Origin: Flavobacterium okayamense
GTDB lineage: Bacteria; Bacteroidota; Bacteroidia; Flavobacteriales; Flavobacteriaceae
DNA: 64,000 bases
Reading direction: 5' to 3'
Assembly (NCBI RefSeq): GCF_019702945.1
Contig: NZ_AP024749.1
Span: 496,001-560,000 of the forward strand
Shown: piece by piece, positions 60,394 through 64,000 of the stretch
Numbering within the stretch: the first letter of the stretch is position 1
Layout of the letters: every line of letters begins with the position of its first letter
Made by a program: the position numbers and the translations under genes
The notes under the pieces: generated by a model
Seen by the model: only the letters and a program-made list of their open reading frames with translations
Database searches by the model: none
What the model was told of the DNA's origin: nothing

Positions 60394-60984
60394 ATGTTTA
60401 CAGGAATAATAGAGACCTTAGGAAAAATAACCAAAATTGAAAAAGAACAAGATAACTTACACATTACAGTCAATTCTGAAATAACTTCTGAGTTGAAAAT
60501 TGACCAAAGTGTCGCACATAATGGCATATGTTTAACTGTTGTTGCAATTGAGAATGATTTATACACAGTCACAGCTATAAATGAAACCATAAAGAAAACA
60601 AATATTGGAAGCTGGCAAACTGGAGAATTTATTAATTTAGAGAGAGCGATGAAACTTGGCGACCGTTTAGATGGTCATATAGTTCAAGGTCACGTTGATC
60701 AAATCGCTACATGTAAAAAAATAGAAACCGAAAATGGAAGTTGGGTTTTTACTTTTGAATACGACAAAAATTTAAGCAATATTACCATTGAAAAAGGTTC
60801 AATTACTGTAAACGGAACAAGTCTTACCGTTGTAAATTCAAAAGAAAACGAATTTAGTGTTGCTATAATACCTTACACGTTTGAACATACAAACTTTAAA
60901 TATTTTAAGACTGGTACTATAGTTAATCTAGAATTTGACGTTATTGGAAAGTATGTAAAAAGAATTTACGAATTACAGAAATAA
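60394..60984 (+). CDS. ribE: Riboflavin synthase alpha subunit
   Basis: 196 residues from MFTGIIETLGKI; an 11-residue upstream extension with TTG start overlaps the promoter and is rejected. Two tandem lumazine-binding barrels: the first has SVAHNGICLTVV and ERAMKLGDRLDGHIVQGHVDQ, the second SITVNGTSLTVV. Dismutates 6,7-dimethyl-8-ribityllumazine to riboflavin. No FMN riboswitch is seen upstream. Ends in a terminator that overlaps the next gene. Confidence 0.96.
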   Translation: MFTGIIETLGKITKIEKEQDNLHITVNSEITSELKIDQSVAHNGICLTVVAIENDLYTVTAINETIKKTNIGSWQTGEFINLERAMKLGDRLDGHIVQGHVDQIATCKKIETENGSWVFTFEYDKNLSNITIEKGSITVNGTSLTVVNSKENEFSVAIIPYTFEHTNFKYFKTGTIVNLEFDVIGKYVKRIYELQK

Positions 60985-61015
60985 AAAAAAGAGCTCCTAT
61001 AAAGAGCTCTTTTTT
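60985..61015. terminator. Terminator of ribE, overlapping the end of the 67-aa gene
   Basis: 12-bp stem AAAAAAGAGCTC/GAGCTCTTTTTT (60985-60996 and 61004-61015) with a seven-base loop. The right arm encodes the last codons of the converging 67-aa protein (KKSSL), so the hairpin and a protein C terminus share the same bases. Confidence 0.85.
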
Positions 61016-61200
61016 GTAAACAAATATTTTTTTGAAATAAAGTATCCTAAAACTAAGGCCACAAAAAACATGGCAACCAAACCACCGTCAATTGGTAAAC
61101 CAGGTGGCGGCGTTGGTGGCGGAGGCGTTTGAGCCATAGCAAACTGGCTACTTAATACTAACATTACCACAACAACTATTTTTTGTACTGCTATTTTCAT
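60997..61200 (-). CDS. 67-aa proline-rich mini membrane protein (PID-CTERM-like)
   Basis: Signal peptide about 1-23 (ends AMAQ), Pro-rich spacer TPPPPTPPPGLPIDGGL, hydrophobic helix (about 42-57, VAMFFVALVLGYFI) and basic tail SKKYLFTKKSSL. The PIDGG motif before a helix and Lys tail is the pattern of the PID-CTERM mini proteins common in flavobacteria, similar in layout to PEP-CTERM sorting signals. No exosortase gene is in the window. Function unknown. Confidence 0.8.
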   Translation of the reverse strand: MKIAVQKIVVVVMLVLSSQFAMAQTPPPPTPPPGLPIDGGLVAMFFVALVLGYFISKKYLFTKKSSL

Positions 61201-61388
61201 AGGCCGTAAAAGTAAAATTTATTTTTTAATTACAAACTAATTTATGTTTTCTTATTGATTCATTAACAATCTCTAAACATCACAATATTAGTTCTTATTT
61301 GTAAAATACGAAAATATAAATATTTTTATATTAATCAATACTTTTATAAAAAAAACTTAAAAAAAACTTAATTTTTTAAGTTCGCTTC

Positions 61389-61415
61389 GAAAAAAATAGC
61401 CATTCATCGGCTATA
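61389..61415 (-). terminator. Terminator downstream of the tRNA
   Basis: Minus-strand stem ATAGCC/GGCTAT (61396-61401 and 61409-61414) with a seven-base loop followed by T6. Confidence 0.65.
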
Positions 61416-61425
61416 ATTTCCTTTG

Positions 61426-61499
61426 TGGTCCCACCTGGGCTCGAACCAGGGACCACCTGATTATGAGTCAGGTGCTCTAACCAACTGAGCTATAGGACC
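61426..61499 (-). tRNA. tRNA with CAU anticodon (Met or Ile2)
   Basis: 74 bases, no encoded CCA. Acceptor GGTCCTA/TGGGACC, D stem GCTC/GAGC, anticodon arm CCTGA-CTCATAA-TCAGG giving anticodon CAT, T loop TTCGAGC with stem CCTGG/CCAGG. The first mRNA-facing base could be unmodified (Met) or lysidine (Ile, AUA codons). Acceptor pairs C4-G69 and C5-G68 are those known to favour the lysidine enzyme TilS in E. coli, tipping slightly to Ile2, but this is not decisive. Confidence 0.93.
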
Positions 61500-61586
61500 A
61501 GTTTAGCATTTCACTAAATTCAAACAAAACCTTGGTTTCATTTGAGTGTGCAATATTACTACTATTTTTTAATTCAACAAAATTAT

Positions 61587-61991
61587 TTATTTTATTTCCT
61601 GACAAAGTTCAATCAAAACACCATTTGTAGATTTAGGATGTAAAAATGCAACCAACTTGTTATCGGCACCTTTTTTTGGTTTTTCGTTTAAAACAATAAA
61701 CCCTTCTTCTTTTAATCTTGAAATTTCTGCTTCGATATCATCTACATCAAATGCTATATGATGAATTCCTTCGCCTTTTTTGTCGATAAACTTTGCAATT
61801 GGACTATCTTCCTTAGTTGCTTCTAACAATTCAATCTTGTTTGGTCCGTTCATAAAAAATGAAGTTTTAACCCCTTCACTTTCTACTTCTTCTTCTTTAT
61901 AAGCAGGTTGTCCAAATAATTTTTCAAAAACTAAATTTGATTCTTTTAAACTTTTTACAGCAATCCCTATATGTTCAATTTTATTCATCAT
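61587..61991 (-). CDS. mce: Methylmalonyl-CoA epimerase
   Basis: 134 residues, VOC (glyoxalase/bleomycin) fold. Interconverts (R)- and (S)-methylmalonyl-CoA in propionate/branched-chain degradation. IEHIGIAVKSL places the first metal His at about residue 7; GEGIHHIAFDVDDIE carries the second; FLHPKSTNGVLIELCQ with Glu near the end gives the third. MMNK and MNK are both possible starts. Single gene between the tRNA and the mobile element. Confidence 0.94.
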   Translation of the reverse strand: MMNKIEHIGIAVKSLKESNLVFEKLFGQPAYKEEEVESEGVKTSFFMNGPNKIELLEATKEDSPIAKFIDKKGEGIHHIAFDVDDIEAEISRLKEEGFIVLNEKPKKGADNKLVAFLHPKSTNGVLIELCQEIK

Positions 61992-62000
61992 AACTATTTT

Positions 62001-62129
62001 ATGGTTTACAAACTAGCCCCGATGGAAGCGAAAATCATTTTGTTTTGTTTTTTTTAAAAAGATGTTTCGACTAAGCTCAACATGACAAAACAAAATATTA
62101 AAGCGAACAGCGGGAAAATGGTTTACAAA
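62001..62129. mobile_element. MITE-like element (copy B) with 12-bp target duplication
   Basis: Core 62013-62117 (about 105 bp) starts with CTAGCCCCGATGG and ends AACAGCGGGAAA, imperfect inverted termini also found at 53584-53730. Exactly outside the core is the 12-bp direct repeat ATGGTTTACAAA (62001-62012 and 62118-62129), as expected of a target-site duplication. No coding frame, so mobilised in trans if at all. The interior holds AAAACAAAATA and TCGACTAAGCTCAACATGAC-like sequence similar to other flavobacterial intergenic repeats. Confidence 0.65.
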
Positions 62130-62182
62130 AATAAAACAAAGTTTCGCTACTAAAAACTAAATCACCTTATTATATTATTATG

Positions 62183-62190
62183 TACTTTTG
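62183..62190 (+). promoter_or_regulatory. -7 element of rbfA; probable leaderless start
   Basis: TACTTTTG (TAnnTTTG) ends four bases before the ATG at 62195, so the mRNA should begin at or almost at the start codon. It also overlaps the alternative upstream ATG (62180), which is excluded. Confidence 0.6.
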
Positions 62191-62194
62191 CAGT

Positions 62195-62587
62195 ATGGAA
62201 ACAAATAGACAAAAAAAAATAGGTCAGTTATTACAAAATGACTTGGTAGATATATTACAAGGTGAAATTAGAAAGAACGGAATTTCTAATCTTATCATTT
62301 CGGTTTCTAAGGTTAATGTTACAAGTGATTTGTCGATTGCAAAAGTTTACTTAAGTGTTTTTCCATCAGATAAAGGTGGCGAAATTTTAAATGCAGTTAA
62401 AACAAATAACTCTTTAATTAAACACGATTTGGCACAACGTGTTAAAAACCAATTGCGAAAAGTACCCGATTTAATTTTCTATATCGATGACAGTTTAGAT
62501 TATATTGAGAAAATCGACAATGCGCTTTCGGGCAAAGAAAATCCAGTTGAAAATCCTGATTTATTAGCCAAAAGAAAGAAATCGTAA
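62195..62587 (+). CDS. rbfA: 30S ribosome-binding factor RbfA
   Basis: 130 residues from METNRQKKIGQLLQNDL. KH-fold cold-shock factor for 16S rRNA 5' maturation. VNVTSDLSIAKVYLSVFP and the helix-kink region with LRKVPDLIFYIDDSLDYIEKID match the family. An upstream frame of five residues (MYFCS) is not used since the -7 element overlaps it. The next gene starts one base after the stop. Confidence 0.95.
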   Translation: METNRQKKIGQLLQNDLVDILQGEIRKNGISNLIISVSKVNVTSDLSIAKVYLSVFPSDKGGEILNAVKTNNSLIKHDLAQRVKNQLRKVPDLIFYIDDSLDYIEKIDNALSGKENPVENPDLLAKRKKS

Positions 62588-62588
62588 T

Positions 62589-63788
62589 TTGAATTTTCCT
62601 TTCTACATAGCAAAACGTTATGCAATAAGTTTTAGCAAAAATTCGGCAATTAATATTATTACGTTTATTGCTTCTTTTGGAATTATTGCTGGCACTATGG
62701 CTTTGTTTGTGGTTTTGTCGGTTTTTAGTGGTTTACGTGATTTTAGTTTGAGTTTTACAAACGCCACTGATCCCGATTATAAGTTAGAACCTACAAAAGG
62801 AAAATTAATCACACTATCAGAAGACCAACTTCAAAAAATTAATTCTAATTCCTCAATAGCTTCGTATAGTAAAATTGTTGAAGAGCGTGTAATGTTTTCT
62901 TTTAATGATAAAGAGCAAGTTGCGTATCTAAAAGGTGTTGATGAAAACTTTATAAACGTATCTAATTTAAACGAACATTTATATGTTGGCAATTGGTTAA
63001 CCCCAAAATCTAGCGATGTTGTTGTAGGTGCAGAAATTAGCCGAAAACTTGGTTTAGGATTATTCAGTTACACTTCTCCGTTAAAAGTATATGCCCCAAA
63101 AGCAGGAAAAGGATTAATTGAAGATGAAAACGACGCTTTTTTAATTGCGAATTTAAACACTGTTGGCATTTACAACATTAATGAAGATGTAGATAATAAA
63201 TATGTTTATTGCGAATTAGCTTTGGCACAGCAATTATTGCAATTGAAGAAAAATCAAGTTTCTTCAATTGAATTAAAAACAAAACCCGAAACAGAAGAAA
63301 ACACTTTTCGCAGTGAATTACAATCGATTTTCGGAAACAATATTCTTATTAAGAATAAAATTCAGTTGAATGATGCTTTGTATAAAATGTTGAATACTGA
63401 AAATATTGCTACGTATTTAATCTTCACTTTAGTGTTAATTATTGCTCTTTTTAATTTAATTGGTGCATTGATAATGATGATTATTGAAAAGAAAACCAAT
63501 TTAAAAACACTACTTAATTTAGGAACTTCAATTAGTAATATTAGAAAAATATTTCTTTTTCAAGGTTTACTTTTAACTTTTATTGGCGGAATAATTGGAA
63601 TCGCTCTTGGTGCTTTATTAGTTTTTCTTCAACAAAAGTTTGAATTATTAATGATTACTTCAACTTTAGCCTATCCAACAAAGTTTGAATTTGAAAATTT
63701 ACTAATTGTAGCCGTTACTATTTTATTGTTGGGCTATTTAGCTTCGTTTTTAGCAAGTAGAAGTGTTACTAAGAAGTTGTTGGAGTAA
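62589..63788 (+). CDS. ABC transporter permease, FtsX/LolC-E-like
   Basis: 399 residues. TTG start directly after rbfA (no closer ATG and family opening NFPFYIAKRYAISFSKNSAINIITFIASFGI follows). N-terminal membrane helix (about 21-47), large periplasmic MacB-PCD-like domain (about 50-250), then three C-terminal helices with LFNLIGALIMMIIEKKTNLKTLLNLGTS, the coupling motif of FtsX-like permeases, and FQGLLLTFIGGIIGIALGALL. Typical of the LolC/E lipoprotein-release permeases; the ATPase is not in the window. Confidence 0.9.
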   Translation: MNFPFYIAKRYAISFSKNSAINIITFIASFGIIAGTMALFVVLSVFSGLRDFSLSFTNATDPDYKLEPTKGKLITLSEDQLQKINSNSSIASYSKIVEERVMFSFNDKEQVAYLKGVDENFINVSNLNEHLYVGNWLTPKSSDVVVGAEISRKLGLGLFSYTSPLKVYAPKAGKGLIEDENDAFLIANLNTVGIYNINEDVDNKYVYCELALAQQLLQLKKNQVSSIELKTKPETEENTFRSELQSIFGNNILIKNKIQLNDALYKMLNTENIATYLIFTLVLIIALFNLIGALIMMIIEKKTNLKTLLNLGTSISNIRKIFLFQGLLLTFIGGIIGIALGALLVFLQQKFELLMITSTLAYPTKFEFENLLIVAVTILLLGYLASFLASRSVTKKLLE

Positions 63789-64000
63789 GACAAGACCTCA
63801 ACTTTTTAGTAATGCAATGTTATTGTTTTTGTGTAATTCACAAAAAAAATTATTATAACTATATTAATAATAATTGAAAAATAGATTAAAAATCTTATTC
63901 TTAAACTTTGTTCAAATTCTTTCACAGCGTAATATGTTATTTTTTCTAACTTTAGATATAATAAAAAATTAACAGCAATATAAAATATAATAAAATAATA
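63789..64000. other. Right-edge intergenic sequence
   Basis: 212 bases, highly AT-rich. No frame longer than a few codons with coding character, no hairpin with a T-run strong enough to be called a terminator, and no tRNA. The next gene presumably begins outside the window. Confidence 0.6.

Noticed and set aside
61426-61499. tRNA as attachment site of an integrated island
   Set aside because: No integrase and no partial tRNA copy in the window; the nearby direct repeats belong to the small element at 62 kb, not to the tRNA.

Overview
The window is a chromosomal stretch of a low-GC member of the Bacteroidota, almost certainly a Flavobacterium or close relative. Evidence: promoters follow the phylum pattern (TAnnTTTG near -7, sometimes TTTG near -33), Shine-Dalgarno sites are essentially absent, several type IX secretion (T9SS) cargo proteins carry type A or type B C-terminal sorting domains, a PorP/SprF-OmpA pair sits beside a gliding-type adhesin, and MurF is fused to alanine racemase. 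About 57 protein genes and one tRNA are supported. There is no CRISPR array, prophage, integrase or insertion sequence with a transposase.

Layout. 1-1.6 kb: end of an enoyl-CoA-hydratase-like gene, a small membrane protein, a 2OG-Fe(II) oxygenase and QueD. 1.6-10.5 kb (minus): a 2020-residue type B T9SS adhesin followed by its PorP/SprF partner and an OmpA/TPR protein. 10.7-24.9 kb: housekeeping genes (lpxH, MFS exporter, recJ, adenine deaminase, OsmC, rsmI with a HEAT-repeat gene, tdk, murF-alr, mscL, asd). 25-28.3 kb: a probable metal-uptake cassette (His/Cys-rich secreted protein, ZnuD-like TonB receptor, lipoprotein). 28.5-35.6 kb: prolyl oligopeptidase, a two-gene cassette bracketed by two identical terminators, an AIM24 protein, MtgA and a DAO-type oxidoreductase. 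35.6-45.1 kb (minus): a sensor kinase, a LytTR response regulator, and two paralogous T9SS LamG proteins, each followed at once by a tiny membrane protein. 45.2-53.5 kb: DedA, a dicarboxylate/amino-acid symporter, a T9SS M12-type metalloprotease and an S9 peptidase. 53.6-55.3 kb: a small accessory islet with intergenic repeats. 55.3-60.3 kb (minus): accC, accB, fabH, rpmF, yceD, pdxA. 60.4-64 kb: ribE, a proline-rich mini membrane protein, a CAU tRNA, methylmalonyl-CoA epimerase, rbfA and an ABC permease.

The strongest new observation is a regulatory circuit at 35.6-45.1 kb. A 31-bp element made of two 9-bp direct repeats with 13 bp between them (22-bp period, two helical turns) occurs three times: before the TPR histidine kinase, before the 1675-aa LamG/RCC1 adhesin and before the 490-aa LamG adhesin. 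Each copy lies 27-29 bp upstream of a -7 element. This is the geometry expected for a LytTR-domain regulator, and a LytTR regulator is encoded inside the locus. The predicted circuit is autoregulated and switches on two surface proteins together with two mini membrane proteins. A second notable object is a transposase-less element of about 105 bp at 62.0 kb with imperfect terminal inverted repeats and an exact 12-bp flanking duplication; a related copy lies at 53.6 kb.
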